Source: Clostridium estertheticum subsp. estertheticum (GTDB taxonomy: Bacteria > Bacillota > Clostridia > Clostridiales > Clostridiaceae). From it: a stretch of 64,000 bases of DNA. Numbering within the stretch: the stretch's first letter is position 1; each line of letters opens with the position of its first letter. Below, one piece after another: positions 19,912 to 29,143 of this stretch. The position numbers and the translations under genes were made by a program. Where the stretch lies: positions 4,021,001-4,085,000 of the forward strand of contig NZ_CP015756.1 in the NCBI RefSeq assembly GCF_001877035.1, written 5' to 3'. Under the pieces are notes generated by a model. The model saw nothing but the letters and a program-made list of their open reading frames with translations. It did no database searches and was not told the origin of the DNA.

Positions 19912-20307
19912 TTAAAAAATTACTCCAGATTTAAGAATTATATTCGCATAAGGAGTTTGCTCCCCTGTTCTAATTACAGCTTTACACTCATTCAACATTA
20001 TTTTTAATTCCTCATGAGTTATAAAAGTAAATTTCACATTTTTAAATTGTTTTTTTATTTCTTCAAAGACTTTAGGATTATTTTCTTCTATTTCTAAGGC
20101 CAAAATTACCTCTTCTACTTGAAGTTCTAATAATACATTTTTTAATGTCTTTATAAAACTAGGGATACCTTTTGATAATGCTATATCTATCCTTTTTGTT
20201 TTATCCGGTATTGGTAATCCACAATCTCCTATGGCAATTAGATCTTTATGTCCCATTTTTGAAACTACACTAGAAATCTCTCCATTTAAAATTCCAATTT
20301 TTTTCAT
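19912..20307 (-). CDS. rbsD: D-ribose pyranase
   Basis: 131 residues from ATG 20307 (GAGGAG site eight bases upstream). A GTG two codons earlier is possible but fits less well. [22 protein letters not shown] carries the catalytic His20, and the following IGDCGLPIP is diagnostic. The enzyme interconverts pyranose and furanose forms of ribose so that RbsK can use it. It lies directly after rbsK, its ribosome-binding site being inside the end of that gene. Confidence 0.93.
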   Translation of the reverse strand: MKKIGILNGEISSVVSKMGHKDLIAIGDCGLPIPDKTKRIDIALSKGIPSFIKTLKNVLLELQVEEVILALEIEENNPKVFEEIKKQFKNVKFTFITHEELKIMLNECKAVIRTGEQTPYANIILKSGVIF

Positions 20308-20309
20308 GT

Positions 20310-21230
20310 TCACTGCTCCTCATTAATTTCATTTAAAAATGGTATTGAAGCTTGTGCACCTTCTCTTTGAACTACTATAGCTGAAACTTTATTTGCAAAT
20401 TTAACTGCTTCTACAAGCGTTCTAATATTTAAATTTGATTTTGTTAATTTAGTAGTTATTGCTCCTATAAACGAATCCCCAGCAGCAGTACTATCAATAG
20501 CATTAACTTTATATGCAGGTATTAACACTGCCTCTTGCTTTGATATCACCGCTGCTCCCATATGCCCTAAGGTAATAATTACATATTTAACTTTATTATC
20601 TAAAAAAGAATTTGCAGCTTGTTTTGCACTTTCTAAATCTTGAACATTTACTCCTGTAAGGGTTGTAGCTTCTGTTTCATTAGGAACTATAATATCTGTG
20701 TACGCAAACAACTCTTTAGGAATTTTTTTTGCTGGGGCCGGGTTTAAAATTGTAATAACCCCCTTTTCTTTTGCAAATTTAAACGCTTCCATTGTAACTT
20801 CAATTGGTGTCTCAAATTGTGCTACTATTATGTCACTACTCGCTATAACTTCTTTGCACTTATCTATTTCTACTAAATTAAGAGCCATATTTGCGCCTGC
20901 TACAACTATAATTGAATTATCACCTTTATTATCTACTGTAATTATTGCTGTGCCTGTTGGCTTAAGATCATCATTAAATATGTTATTAACATTTATCCCT
21001 TCTTTTTCTAGGGCATTTACTATTTGAAGACCATTAGAATCTTGACCTATTTTGCCTATCATATATACCTCTGCTCCTAGCCTTTGCGATGCAACTGCTT
21101 GATTAGCACCTTTGCCGCCATGTGCTAATTTGAAGTTTTCACTAAAAATAGTTTCTCCCACCAGTGGCATTCTATCTATAGAAACCACCATATCCATGTT
21201 AATACTTCCAAGGATACAAACCTTATTCAT
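20310..21230 (-). CDS. rbsK: Ribokinase
   Basis: 306 residues, PfkB family. The N-terminal signature [15 protein letters not shown] (about 41-55) and the C-terminal anion-hole motif [12 protein letters not shown] (catalytic Asp at about 254) are present. It phosphorylates ribose to ribose 5-phosphate for the pentose phosphate pathway. It is the first gene of the operon, with an AGGTGAGG site and a consensus promoter upstream, and it overlaps the possible GTG start of rbsD. Confidence 0.95.
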   Translation of the reverse strand: MNKVCILGSINMDMVVSIDRMPLVGETIFSENFKLAHGGKGANQAVASQRLGAEVYMIGKIGQDSNGLQIVNALEKEGINVNNIFNDDLKPTGTAIITVDNKGDNSIIVVAGANMALNLVEIDKCKEVIASSDIIVAQFETPIEVTMEAFKFAKEKGVITILNPAPAKKIPKELFAYTDIIVPNETEATTLTGVNVQDLESAKQAANSFLDNKVKYVIITLGHMGAAVISKQEAVLIPAYKVNAIDSTAAGDSFIGAITTKLTKSNLNIRTLVEAVKFANKVSAIVVQREGAQASIPFLNEINEEQ

Positions 21231-21246
21231 AACCTCACCTCATTTT

Positions 21247-21307
21247 TAGTTAACCGATTAAGTAATTCGATTAACTAAATTATAAAACCTTATTAATTAT
21301 ATGTCAA
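21247..21307 (-). promoter_or_regulatory. Ribose operon promoter with two LacI-type operators
   Basis: Minus strand: -35 TTGACA (21302-21307), 17-base spacer, -10 TATAAT (21279-21284), all consensus. Immediately downstream are two overlapping LacI-type sites with a central CG: GTTAATCGAATTAC (21262-21275) and CTTAATCGGTTAAC (21249-21262). They cover the transcription start, as expected for repression by RbsR. Confidence 0.8.
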
Positions 21308-21369
21308 TGGTTCTTACTATATTTATTGTAATTGTTTTCATAAAGTTAACCTTTATGTCTTATAAAACT

Positions 21370-21391
21370 ACTAGCAGCCCAAGCCGCTAGT
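21370..21391 (-). terminator. Hairpin after the LCP gene, probable terminator
   Basis: ACTAGC.GC / GC.GCTAGT form an interrupted GC-rich stem with a four-base loop, followed on the minus strand by AGTTTTAT. It lies about 50 bases after the LCP stop codon. Confidence 0.5.
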
Positions 21392-21441
21392 ACTTTAAAT
21401 GTTAAAAAAAGTTCACTAAGTTTACTATGGACAAATTCTTT

Positions 21442-22437
21442 CTACTGAATAGTTTTAGGCACTGACTTTATGTCTTTGTAAATAAAATTATGCAGTTGAG
21501 CTATAGTTGTCTTCATGTCAGCAACCAAATACCAAACTTTATCTATTGTTTTCCCTACACTATAGCCATCCACTGGAAATCTGTCCTGCTCCAATGTTGT
21601 TGTATTAGATGTAAGCACTTTTGTACCAATCTTCATTATATCCATACTACTCAAACTTGTTTCCGTATAAGGTAAAAGCTCAGAAACAACCGCCGGAAAT
21701 TTTGCTACCCCTAGTGACTGAATCTTTGTCATAATAAGTGACATTACAGTTTTTTGTCTTTCAATTCTTCGAGAATCGCCACCCTCGGTAAACCGTACTC
21801 GTGAATATGCAACAGCTTGAAGTCCGTTTAAAGTTTGTAGTCCCGGTTTTATAATTTTAGAAACCGACTTTTTTTCTATTTTAGAAATTTCAACTATTTT
21901 ATCATTCATAGGGCTAATTTCATCTTGTTTAATATTAATACTTACGTCGCCAATAGTATCTATTATCTTTTCAAATGAAAAGAAATCAAGAGTGATATAA
22001 TCCCTAATATCCAAGTTAAAATTTTCATTAATAGTGTTTATGGCAAGTTGTGCTCCACCATATGCATATGCATGGGTAATCTTTGTTTGGCCGTGACCTT
22101 TTATTTTTACATATGTATCCCTCATAATAGAAGACATTTTTATTTTCTTGTTCTTTGAATCTATTGAAAGTATCATTATTGAATCTGAACGACTTGTCTT
22201 TTGATTTGCATCCATTCTATCTATACCAAAAAAAGCAATGTTAGTTATTCCCTTAGCATTTTCTGATTCAGATAATGCATTAGAATTAATACCTAACATA
22301 TCATCAGTTTTTGATATTTCTACAGTGTTTATTTTATTAAGTTTATAAAAAGCGTAACCAAAAACCCCTCCTACAATTAATACACAAACAATAAACACAC
22401 TTAACAAGATCTTCTTCCAGTTTTTAACTTTCTTCAT
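21442..22437 (-). CDS. LytR-CpsA-Psr (LCP) family phosphotransferase
   Basis: 331 residues from ATG 22437 (GAGGAG site upstream; an earlier in-frame ATG is less likely). One N-terminal transmembrane helix (about 9-31) precedes the extracellular LCP domain, with FFGIDRMD, the Arg/Asp motif SRSDSIMIL, MRDTYVKI, and SRVRFTEGGDSRRIERQ near the C-terminal side. LCP enzymes move lipid-linked glycopolymers onto peptidoglycan. It lies near a glycosylation set and a polysaccharide locus but in its own transcription unit. Confidence 0.9.
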   Translation of the reverse strand: MKKVKNWKKILLSVFIVCVLIVGGVFGYAFYKLNKINTVEISKTDDMLGINSNALSESENAKGITNIAFFGIDRMDANQKTSRSDSIMILSIDSKNKKIKMSSIMRDTYVKIKGHGQTKITHAYAYGGAQLAINTINENFNLDIRDYITLDFFSFEKIIDTIGDVSINIKQDEISPMNDKIVEISKIEKKSVSKIIKPGLQTLNGLQAVAYSRVRFTEGGDSRRIERQKTVMSLIMTKIQSLGVAKFPAVVSELLPYTETSLSSMDIMKIGTKVLTSNTTTLEQDRFPVDGYSVGKTIDKVWYLVADMKTTIAQLHNFIYKDIKSVPKTIQ

Positions 22438-22652
22438 ATTTTCGCTCCTCATCATTTGTACGTTTTAGTTAATTATTTCCATTATATAATAATTAACTTG
22501 TATTTCCTTAAATATTATAGCATATCTTTATAATTTTACACCTTTTTTTCATCATTTATCGACATATTTTTTCCTTAGTTTTTTGGAAACTTCATTTTAA
22601 TTTAGCATTTTTATTTACTCACTTTAACTTACGGGCAATTTGCAGTGAAACA

Positions 22653-22684
22653 TAAAAAAATAAGAACAGTTTTTCAACTGTTCC
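22653..22684 (-). terminator. Intrinsic terminator after the VanZ-like gene
   Basis: GAACAGTT / AACTGTTC is a perfect eight-base stem with a four-base loop, followed by T-rich sequence on the minus strand. Confidence 0.85.
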
Positions 22685-22717
22685 TCTTCACTTATTTATT
22701 TATGGATGCCACCATTT

Positions 22718-23212
22718 TTATGAGCCTATCGTTCTTTTCCCTTTTTTCAGATGTGTAACATGGCCCCGTACACCTACTATCAACATTCCTAGAACCCCAC
22801 CACTAAAGTCAATTACTATATCAAGAACATTGGAGGTTCTGCTGGGTATATATTTTTGAATAAATTCATCTATCACAGGAAATAGTAAAAGTAAAAATAG
22901 CAACATCCATATTTTATTACTTCTTTGTAATTTAGACTGCATTACTATAGAACATAACAATATGCTAAATACAAAGTATTGAAAAAAATGTGCATTTTTT
23001 CTTACATAATAATTAACATCATTAAATTTAACACCTACTTTTTGTATAGTAGCTGGCGAAATATTCATAACCCCGCCTGCAAACTCTATAAGACCTCTAC
23101 TAGTCTTTTGTGATGCTTCCCCTGGCCTTGTACCATTATAAAAAATTACCCCTAACCAAACAACACATAATAAAATCTTCACTATTGTTTTTCTTTTTAA
23201 TAAAATCTTCAT
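22718..23212 (-). CDS. VanZ-like membrane protein
   Basis: 164 residues with about four transmembrane helices. The VanZ signature is clear: VIFYNGTRPG near the start, NAHFFQYFVFSIL in the middle (about 73-85), and PVIDEFIQKYIPSRTSNVLDIVIDFSGG toward the end (about 111-138). VanZ-family proteins include the teicoplanin-resistance accessory VanZ, but most act in unknown envelope functions. A TAGGAG site precedes the ATG. A second member of the family lies at 28.6-29.1 kb, so two paralogues bracket the glycosyltransferase set. Confidence 0.85.
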   Translation of the reverse strand: MKILLKRKTIVKILLCVVWLGVIFYNGTRPGEASQKTSRGLIEFAGGVMNISPATIQKVGVKFNDVNYYVRKNAHFFQYFVFSILLCSIVMQSKLQRSNKIWMLLFLLLLFPVIDEFIQKYIPSRTSNVLDIVIDFSGGVLGMLIVGVRGHVTHLKKGKRTIGS

Positions 23213-23325
23213 AAATTTCTCCTAACCTCATGTCACCACTCAATTTAGTAATAAAGTATATTATACCATTTATTTATCATCTTTTAAACACTGATATTAA
23301 TGTCTTTAAATCATTAATTAACAAG

Positions 23326-23350
23326 ATGCCACCTGCCACGTGGGTGGCAC
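23326..23350. repeat. 25-bp palindromic dispersed repeat, copy 3
   Basis: ATGCCAC / GTGGCAC arms surround a CTGCCACGTGG core, with a perfect CCACGTGG inside. Its last base is the last base of the GtrA-like stop codon. Confidence 0.85.
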
Positions 23351-23724
23351 TAATCTCGAAAAGTCCATAAACTATTCAATAAATAATTGGATACAGGAAC
23401 TACAAGAACCACCAAGCACTGTCCATAAATATAGTTCCATTTAAGGAGATGAACACTAATAAATATTATGGTACTATTTAACCCTAGTCCAATCAAAGAA
23501 ACTATTGAATAGATTAAAAATTGCCGTACATCTCTGCTTTTCGACTGAAATGTCCATGTTCGATTTAAAATATAAGAAATCACGAGTACCAGCAAAAACC
23601 CTAAAGCGGATCCAAGAACAGGATCAAAATTTGCAAATTCAACAAGTAAAATAAGACTCCCAAAATGGATGATAGTACCTAGTAAACCAACCAGACCATA
23701 ACGTACTAGCACATTAATTTTCAA
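23350..23724 (-). CDS. GtrA-like four-helix membrane protein
   Basis: 124 residues with four transmembrane helices in the GtrA/DPMS arrangement (RYGLVGLLGTIIHFG, SYILNRTWTFQSK, FLIYSIVSLIGLGLN, NYLLNSLWTFRD). GtrA proteins are thought to flip or help present polyprenyl-phosphate-linked sugars. It starts at TTG 23724 and overlaps the end of the preceding gene by 11 bases, so it is translationally coupled. Its neighbours supply a DPM-type synthase and a GT-C transferase, the usual partners. Confidence 0.85.
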   Translation of the reverse strand: MKINVLVRYGLVGLLGTIIHFGSLILLVEFANFDPVLGSALGFLLVLVISYILNRTWTFQSKSRDVRQFLIYSIVSLIGLGLNSTIIFISVHLLKWNYIYGQCLVVLVVPVSNYLLNSLWTFRD

Positions 23725-25750
23725 ATTTTGTCAATCCATGGTCTGTCTTTTCCCAATAAAACGGATTTGTAATTAATTGCCAAACCGCTTTATATGCTGC
23801 TATGCTCATTAAAGCCCAATAGATTGGTGTAAGGAGTGCATATTTAACCAACTTAAAAGAAAGTGCATAATTTCCCTTTTCCTGTAGATCATCAATCACC
23901 CAGAATACCCCAACGATGTTACTAAATACAAAAATAAAATTTCCAATTATAAGTTCTATTGCTGCCATGTAATAGATTGGTCCTGGAAATAACATTGGAA
24001 TAAGATGATAATGAGTTGTAAACCACAATAAAAGCATCAACCATAAAAATGGATTAATTAATGGGAGTATTGGCGTTGCTAAGGTAATAACCTGTAATCC
24101 TATCATACCTCTGGTCCCAACTTGACGCCACAAACGTAAGGGAAATCTCATGTGTACTAGCCATGTCTGCATATATCCCTTAATCCAACGTGATCTTTGT
24201 CTAATCCAATTGCCAATACGGCTATTTGCTTCTTCCCAGGTCCTTGAGTTCACAATACCTGTTGTATAACCCGATGCATAAAGCCGAATCCCTAAATCAG
24301 CATCTTCCGTTACATTATATGGATCCCAAGCGTTCAGACTTTTTAAAATCTCTGTTTTGAAATGATTTGACGTACCTCCAAGCGGAATCGGAATATTTAG
24401 TTTCATAAGACCTGGTAAAAGTAAATCGAACCACATGCTATATTCTTGAGTAAACCAACGAGTTAACATATTCTGGTTGCTATTATAATAGTTAAGCTTA
24501 CCTTGAATACAACAGCAAGACTCCGGACTTCGTGCAAAAGCAAGATAGACTTTTTTTAATTGATCCAAATCAGGGCGATCCTCTGCATCATAAATAACCG
24601 TATACTCACCTCTTGCATTAATAAGCCCATAATTGCAAGCCTTCGGTTTTGTCTTTGGTAGTGCGTGAGGTACTACAATAATTGTATAATAGTACTTCAA
24701 TTTTTGAGATTCTAGAAGTTCCTGCGCCTCCACATCATCTTCTTCTACCAAAAGACGAATATCTAATTTATGTTTAGGATAATCAAGTAGTTCCAAATTT
24801 TCTAGTAACGCTAAAATCACTCGACTCTCCTTATACATAGGCACCAGAATAGTGTAGACTGGCAGCTTGCGTTCATCCAATGATTCAACTTCTTCATCAG
24901 TTATTCTTATCTGGGCACCATTACGTGTTCCCTGCATAATCATAAAAAACTTAAGTAATACTACTATGAAATATACCACCTGGATAAATATATTAATAAT
25001 TAATGCTGTCTTAAACCTATTAAAACAAAGTCTAAGGACAATTAATACTAAGATCGTCACAATTAATATGATCTGTCGCCTGGTGAATATAGTACGTGCA
25101 GATTGGTCAGGTCTTTCATTAGCCAGTTTTTCGGTACTAATCATCATTAATTCACCAGGATAAACAAGACTCCAAAGCATCTCCATCTCGTCATGCGTTG
25201 ATATGACCTGTTCAATTTTGTTTTCAAGTGTCGATTCTAGGATGTTAACCTGCTCTTTTGAAAGTATTTTAGCCACAGCCACAACAACCCTGTGTAAATT
25301 CGCTCTAAGGACTATTGCTTGAAATCTATTTGCTATCTCCTCAGGGATTTTCACTGAAAAATCTATAGTAAATTCAGACCCAATTCGCCCCATACCTTGT
25401 TGCGTGGCAATAGTTCTAAATAAGGTCTGTGCATCCACTAGTCCTAGCGATAATAAAATCTCACCTAGTGCGCCCCCACTTTTTTGTTGGAATTCTAGAG
25501 CGCTATCCAACTGCTCCACTGTCAAAATACCAAGATCAATAAGTAATTCTCCAATCTTTCCTTTCGAGTGGATAAGTTTGATTGCCTCAACAACCTTAGA
25601 CTCCTCCGCCCATCCAAAATCAATCAAGATATTTCCAAGAAGCCCACCATACATTTTCTGATAATCAAGTGCTTTATTCAAATCATATTCTGATATCCAC
25701 CCATTTTCAACCAAAATTTCTCCTAATCGAACCGGATTCTGCTTGCCCAT
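23714..25750 (-). CDS. Membrane GT2 glycosyltransferase with two N-terminal c-di-GMP-binding MshEN domains
   Basis: 678 residues. Residues 8-60 and 65-117 are tandem MshEN domains, each a pair of 24-residue motifs (RLGEILVENGWIS..LNKALDYQ, LLGNILIDFG; KIGELLIDLG..LDSALEFQ, ALGEILLSLG) spaced by five residues. This is the GspE/MshE N-terminal fold that binds cyclic di-GMP. Residues 125-200 complete the domain. Two transmembrane helices (about 225-272) lead to a processive-type GT2 catalytic domain (298-530: DAED at 388-391, TEDAD at 481-485, QRSRW at 518-522), followed by about four more helices. It probably makes or extends an exopolysaccharide under c-di-GMP control, as described for E. coli NfrB. 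Codon use looks richer in G/C than its surroundings. Confidence 0.85.
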   Translation of the reverse strand: MGKQNPVRLGEILVENGWISEYDLNKALDYQKMYGGLLGNILIDFGWAEESKVVEAIKLIHSKGKIGELLIDLGILTVEQLDSALEFQQKSGGALGEILLSLGLVDAQTLFRTIATQQGMGRIGSEFTIDFSVKIPEEIANRFQAIVLRANLHRVVVAVAKILSKEQVNILESTLENKIEQVISTHDEMEMLWSLVYPGELMMISTEKLANERPDQSARTIFTRRQIILIVTILVLIVLRLCFNRFKTALIINIFIQVVYFIVVLLKFFMIMQGTRNGAQIRITDEEVESLDERKLPVYTILVPMYKESRVILALLENLELLDYPKHKLDIRLLVEEDDVEAQELLESQKLKYYYTIIVVPHALPKTKPKACNYGLINARGEYTVIYDAEDRPDLDQLKKVYLAFARSPESCCCIQGKLNYYNSNQNMLTRWFTQEYSMWFDLLLPGLMKLNIPIPLGGTSNHFKTEILKSLNAWDPYNVTEDADLGIRLYASGYTTGIVNSRTWEEANSRIGNWIRQRSRWIKGYMQTWLVHMRFPLRLWRQVGTRGMIGLQVITLATPILPLINPFLWLMLLLWFTTHYHLIPMLFPGPIYYMAAIELIIGNFIFVFSNIVGVFWVIDDLQEKGNYALSFKLVKYALLTPIYWALMSIAAYKAVWQLITNPFYWEKTDHGLTKFEN

Positions 25751-25771
25751 AATTTTCTCCTTATTCCAATT

Positions 25772-26737
25772 TTATTGGTCACATATATTTTCATCTGATA
25801 GAACATTTTGAGTTCTCTGACTGACTATATATCTTGGTCGCCCTTTTACCTCATCATAAATTGCTGCAATATATTCGCCAAGAATCCCAATACCTAGCAT
25901 AATCATGCTATTCATGCTAAGCAACAACAAGATAACTGTTGTAAATCCAGTTACAGCTACCCCCATTAATTTCATATAAAGAGTTTGAATCCCAAGGATT
26001 ACGGACCCAACAAAAAACATCATTCCAATAATGAAAACAAATGATAGTGGCCATGATGTAAAAGTCACAACCGCATGAAGAGCCAATCTAACAAGAGTTG
26101 TAAATTTCCAACTCGTCGTGCCTTCAATCCGCGGCGCTACATCAAACTCAATTTGAATCCGAGAGAATCCTAACCATGCTGTCATACCACGAAAAAAAGT
26201 TATACGTTCTGGCATGATGGCCCAAGCTTCAACAACTTGACGATCAAGAAGCTTATAATCACTTGCACCATGTAAATCATATCTTGTAAGCTTCTGAAGT
26301 AACCAGTAAAATAGCTTTGCACCCATACCATAGCCAAAAGACTCCTTACCACGTCTCCTTTTTACACATTCAACAATTTTTGCTGTATTCGAGCGCCAAT
26401 AATCAATCATCTGCGGAATTAACTCTGGTGGATGCTGAAGATCCCCATCCATAATAATCACTGCTTGACCCTTTGCATGCTCTAGTCCCGCGCAAAGTGC
26501 CCGCTCCTTACCAAAATTTCTACTAAGGCGAATACCTTCCACCTGAGGAATTTCGGAGCAAACAGCCATAATTTCAACCCATGTTTCGTCAGTTGAACCG
26601 TCATCAACAATAATTAGTTCAAAAGATTTGGTAGACTGCCTGATAAATTTATCAATTGTTTTGAGCGTCTGATGTAAATGCTGAGCTTCATTCCATACTG
26701 GTATAACTACAGATACCTCGATTATCGCCTGATTCAT
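25772..26737 (-). CDS. DPM1/GtrB-type polyprenyl-phosphate glycosyltransferase (GT2)
   Basis: 321 residues from ATG 26737 (AGGAGG nine bases upstream; the start overlaps the preceding stop as ATGA). The GT2 domain opens EVSVVIPVWNEAQ and contains VDDGSTDET and the catalytic MDGDLQHPPE (about 90-100). Two C-terminal transmembrane helices (about 215-275) are typical of GtrB/ArnC. It charges a lipid phosphate with a hexose for a GT-C enzyme on the outer face. It sits between the GT-C gene and the MshEN-GT2 gene in one leftward operon. Confidence 0.9.
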   Translation of the reverse strand: MNQAIIEVSVVIPVWNEAQHLHQTLKTIDKFIRQSTKSFELIIVDDGSTDETWVEIMAVCSEIPQVEGIRLSRNFGKERALCAGLEHAKGQAVIIMDGDLQHPPELIPQMIDYWRSNTAKIVECVKRRRGKESFGYGMGAKLFYWLLQKLTRYDLHGASDYKLLDRQVVEAWAIMPERITFFRGMTAWLGFSRIQIEFDVAPRIEGTTSWKFTTLVRLALHAVVTFTSWPLSFVFIIGMMFFVGSVILGIQTLYMKLMGVAVTGFTTVILLLLSMNSMIMLGIGILGEYIAAIYDEVKGRPRYIVSQRTQNVLSDENICDQ

Positions 26738-28386
26738 TGTACATTTCCTCCTGTCCTTCTTATTACCTTGTACAGTCGCCACTTTGAATCAAAGTCCTTT
26801 ACAAGTTCAGCCCATTCAGCCCCATGCTCAAACAAATTGGGATAAGCATTATTAATTGCACTAATCACAGATGATGATCCAGGTTTTGGAATCAAAATAT
26901 AGTTAACTCCATATTTTTGTGGGTCTGAGATGGCCTCATTAAAATAATAATCACTAGATATATACAAACGTTTCGGAAACTGGGTCTTCAAAATAATTAA
27001 ATAAGCAGAGAATGAATCTACCAAAAGGTTACTATTATGATAGTTTTCGTCTAAATACCCTGCGATATCGCTAAATTGTTTTTCATCATAATAAGTTTGA
27101 TTATGATGATTAAATGAATTCTGAATAAAAGTGTTTTCATCAGGCGCAATGGTAGGCTGAGTAATGACATATGATAAAATAATAAAATTTGCTACCATTC
27201 CCATAATAGGAATGATAAACACCCACTTACGTTTAACCTTGCTTAGCTCATATGGCAACCAGGCAAATGATACTGGTAGCACATACATAAAATATCTTAA
27301 CCATCCTAATGTTGTGCCCTTTACCAGCATAATAACTTGCAACATAGGTATAGAAATAAACATACCCAGAAGGATTAGCGTATCCCATCGCCACAAGCGG
27401 CGATTAAGCAATTTAATAATTAATATTGCTATCAAAGGTGCGGAAAACACCAAAATCTTTTTTAGAGCAAAAATACAAGCTTTTACAGGTGCACTGACCA
27501 TAGCTACATATTTTGCTGAGCTTAAGTGTCCCTGAATCTGAGCAGTATTCGAATAATCTCCATTTAAGAAATACAGCGGATTATGCATAATTATCATATT
27601 AAACAAAACCCACAATATTATAGAATAACAAAGTGGTGTAACAATAATCGTGAGTATGCCCTCCGCCCATGACCATTTATAACGGGTATCTCCTTTGCTA
27701 GGTGGAGATGCATTTCTGCTAACCAGCATTGCGATAATAACACATCCGATAGCCATACTAAAAGCAAATGGGACTGCTTCATACCGACACCAAAAGGCTA
27801 ATGCTAAAGCAAAACTCACTACTACCAAGTCACCTAGTTTATGCTCGTCAACCCAATTTAAAAAAGATATAATACTCAGAATTACGAAAAATATAAACGG
27901 AGCATCACTTAAACCATTAAATCCAAATATGAAAACCATTGGATTTAGTGAATATAACAGTGTAAAAATAACCGCATACAAATGCGAAATACCACGTTTA
28001 ATAAAAGCTCTCACCAATATACTTGCAGTCAATGAAGCAAAAATAGCACTCATAAGCATCCCTGCAATTCCCTTGGTTGCCATTGCAGGGATCAATGGAT
28101 ATAACAACAGAAATCCCAAATCTATCATACTCGGTAAGGGAGTCCAAACAAATCCTATTGCACCCAAATGAGGGTTACGGCTGTATAAAACATAAAACGC
28201 ATTGGCCACTCTACTAATTCCATCACTATGATAATATCCGACATAAACATTGTAATAATAACCTGCTATACATTCTAGTAAAAATACAGCGCTCCCTATT
28301 ATCCAAACAATTCTTTTATCATTACGGATTCGTAAATTACCTTCTAAATCAGCTATATACTCACCTCCTATATTTAAAATTAACAA
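26734..28386 (-). CDS. GT-C type membrane glycosyltransferase (ArnT/GT39-like)
   Basis: About 550 residues with roughly eleven transmembrane helices. An early loop carries YHSDGISRVANAFYVLYSRNPHLG, in the position of the acidic catalytic motif of GT-C enzymes, and a C-terminal extracellular domain of about 100 residues follows. It should transfer a sugar from a polyprenyl phosphate donor, made by the adjacent GtrB-like enzyme, to an envelope acceptor. The start is uncertain. The given frame opens at TTG without a ribosome-binding site, while a strong AGGAGGTGA lies inside codons 6-9, followed in frame only by ATA at a suitable distance. Confidence 0.75.
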   Translation of the reverse strand: MLILNIGGEYIADLEGNLRIRNDKRIVWIIGSAVFLLECIAGYYYNVYVGYYHSDGISRVANAFYVLYSRNPHLGAIGFVWTPLPSMIDLGFLLLYPLIPAMATKGIAGMLMSAIFASLTASILVRAFIKRGISHLYAVIFTLLYSLNPMVFIFGFNGLSDAPFIFFVILSIISFLNWVDEHKLGDLVVVSFALALAFWCRYEAVPFAFSMAIGCVIIAMLVSRNASPPSKGDTRYKWSWAEGILTIIVTPLCYSIILWVLFNMIIMHNPLYFLNGDYSNTAQIQGHLSSAKYVAMVSAPVKACIFALKKILVFSAPLIAILIIKLLNRRLWRWDTLILLGMFISIPMLQVIMLVKGTTLGWLRYFMYVLPVSFAWLPYELSKVKRKWVFIIPIMGMVANFIILSYVITQPTIAPDENTFIQNSFNHHNQTYYDEKQFSDIAGYLDENYHNSNLLVDSFSAYLIILKTQFPKRLYISSDYYFNEAISDPQKYGVNYILIPKPGSSSVISAINNAYPNLFEHGAEWAELVKDFDSKWRLYKVIRRTGGNVQ

Positions 28387-28517
28387 TATATTTTTGGCGA
28401 TGATGCAATCCTCAATTGGAACAGATTGTTTTATGTTATATCATAAAATTTAATATATATATATTTATGCAGAAATTTACGAATAATTACTGAAAAATAA
28501 ACTACTTTTAAATAAAT

Positions 28518-28558
28518 AAAAACTACCCAAATGCATAACCATGCACCTGGGTAGTTTT
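28518..28558. terminator. Intrinsic terminator after the second VanZ-like gene
   Basis: AAAACTACCCA / TGGGTAGTTTT forms an eleven-base stem with a small inner ATGCAT/ATGCA pairing. It has A and T runs on both sides. Confidence 0.85.
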
Positions 28559-28589
28559 CTAAATTGACTATCTCAAAATCCTTTTATTG

Positions 28590-29123
28590 CTATTTCATAA
28601 AACCTTGCGCCGCAGTTCTCCTCTTTGTTATATGTTTAGTGTATATCTTATAATATGCTAAATAGAAAATTCCGAGGCCTATTAAAGAACCCATAAAGTC
28701 TATCAACACATCACTTACGAGTGAACCTCTCCCTAAAACAAACGACTGATGGAATTCATCAGTTACTGCATAAAATAAACATATAAACATAATGTAAATC
28801 AATGCATTTTTCCCTTTAACCCCAAATAGAAATAAAAGATTTGCAACAAATACTGCTAACATGCAATATTCAAAAGCATGCGCATTTTTTCTTATAATTA
28901 CATCTATTTTTTGATTTCTTATACCTTCGGGTAGCACAGTGCTTTTAACTTTAGCTGTATTAGTTTTACCCTCCAGAACACTTTTTCCACTTCTTATGGA
29001 ATTAATAATCCCATAACTCTGCTTATCTGATATTGTAGCAGGTCTAGAAGAATTATAAAATATAAATCCCATCCATAATAAACATAAAATAACACTTAAT
29101 TTTTTCAATATGTCACCATCCAA
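28590..29123 (-). CDS. VanZ-like membrane protein (second copy)
   Basis: 177 residues, four predicted transmembrane helices. It has the family marks FIFYNSSRPATIS near the start, RKNAHAFEYCMLAVF in the middle and AVTDEFHQSFVLGRGSLVSDVLIDFMGS near the end. It resembles the VanZ-like protein at 22.7 kb in length and layout but not closely in sequence. The annotated ATG is plausible; a TTG five codons in (LKKLSVIL) would align better with its paralogue. It follows a possible 40-codon gene by about 20 bases. Confidence 0.8.
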   Translation of the reverse strand: MDGDILKKLSVILCLLWMGFIFYNSSRPATISDKQSYGIINSIRSGKSVLEGKTNTAKVKSTVLPEGIRNQKIDVIIRKNAHAFEYCMLAVFVANLLFLFGVKGKNALIYIMFICLFYAVTDEFHQSFVLGRGSLVSDVLIDFMGSLIGLGIFYLAYYKIYTKHITKRRTAAQGFMK

Positions 29124-29143
29124 TATTGTCCCGCTCTAATTAT

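Noticed and set aside
27695-28171. Open frame of 158 codons opposite the GT-C gene
   Set aside because: Antisense to a clear transmembrane protein; low-complexity product and no ribosome-binding site.
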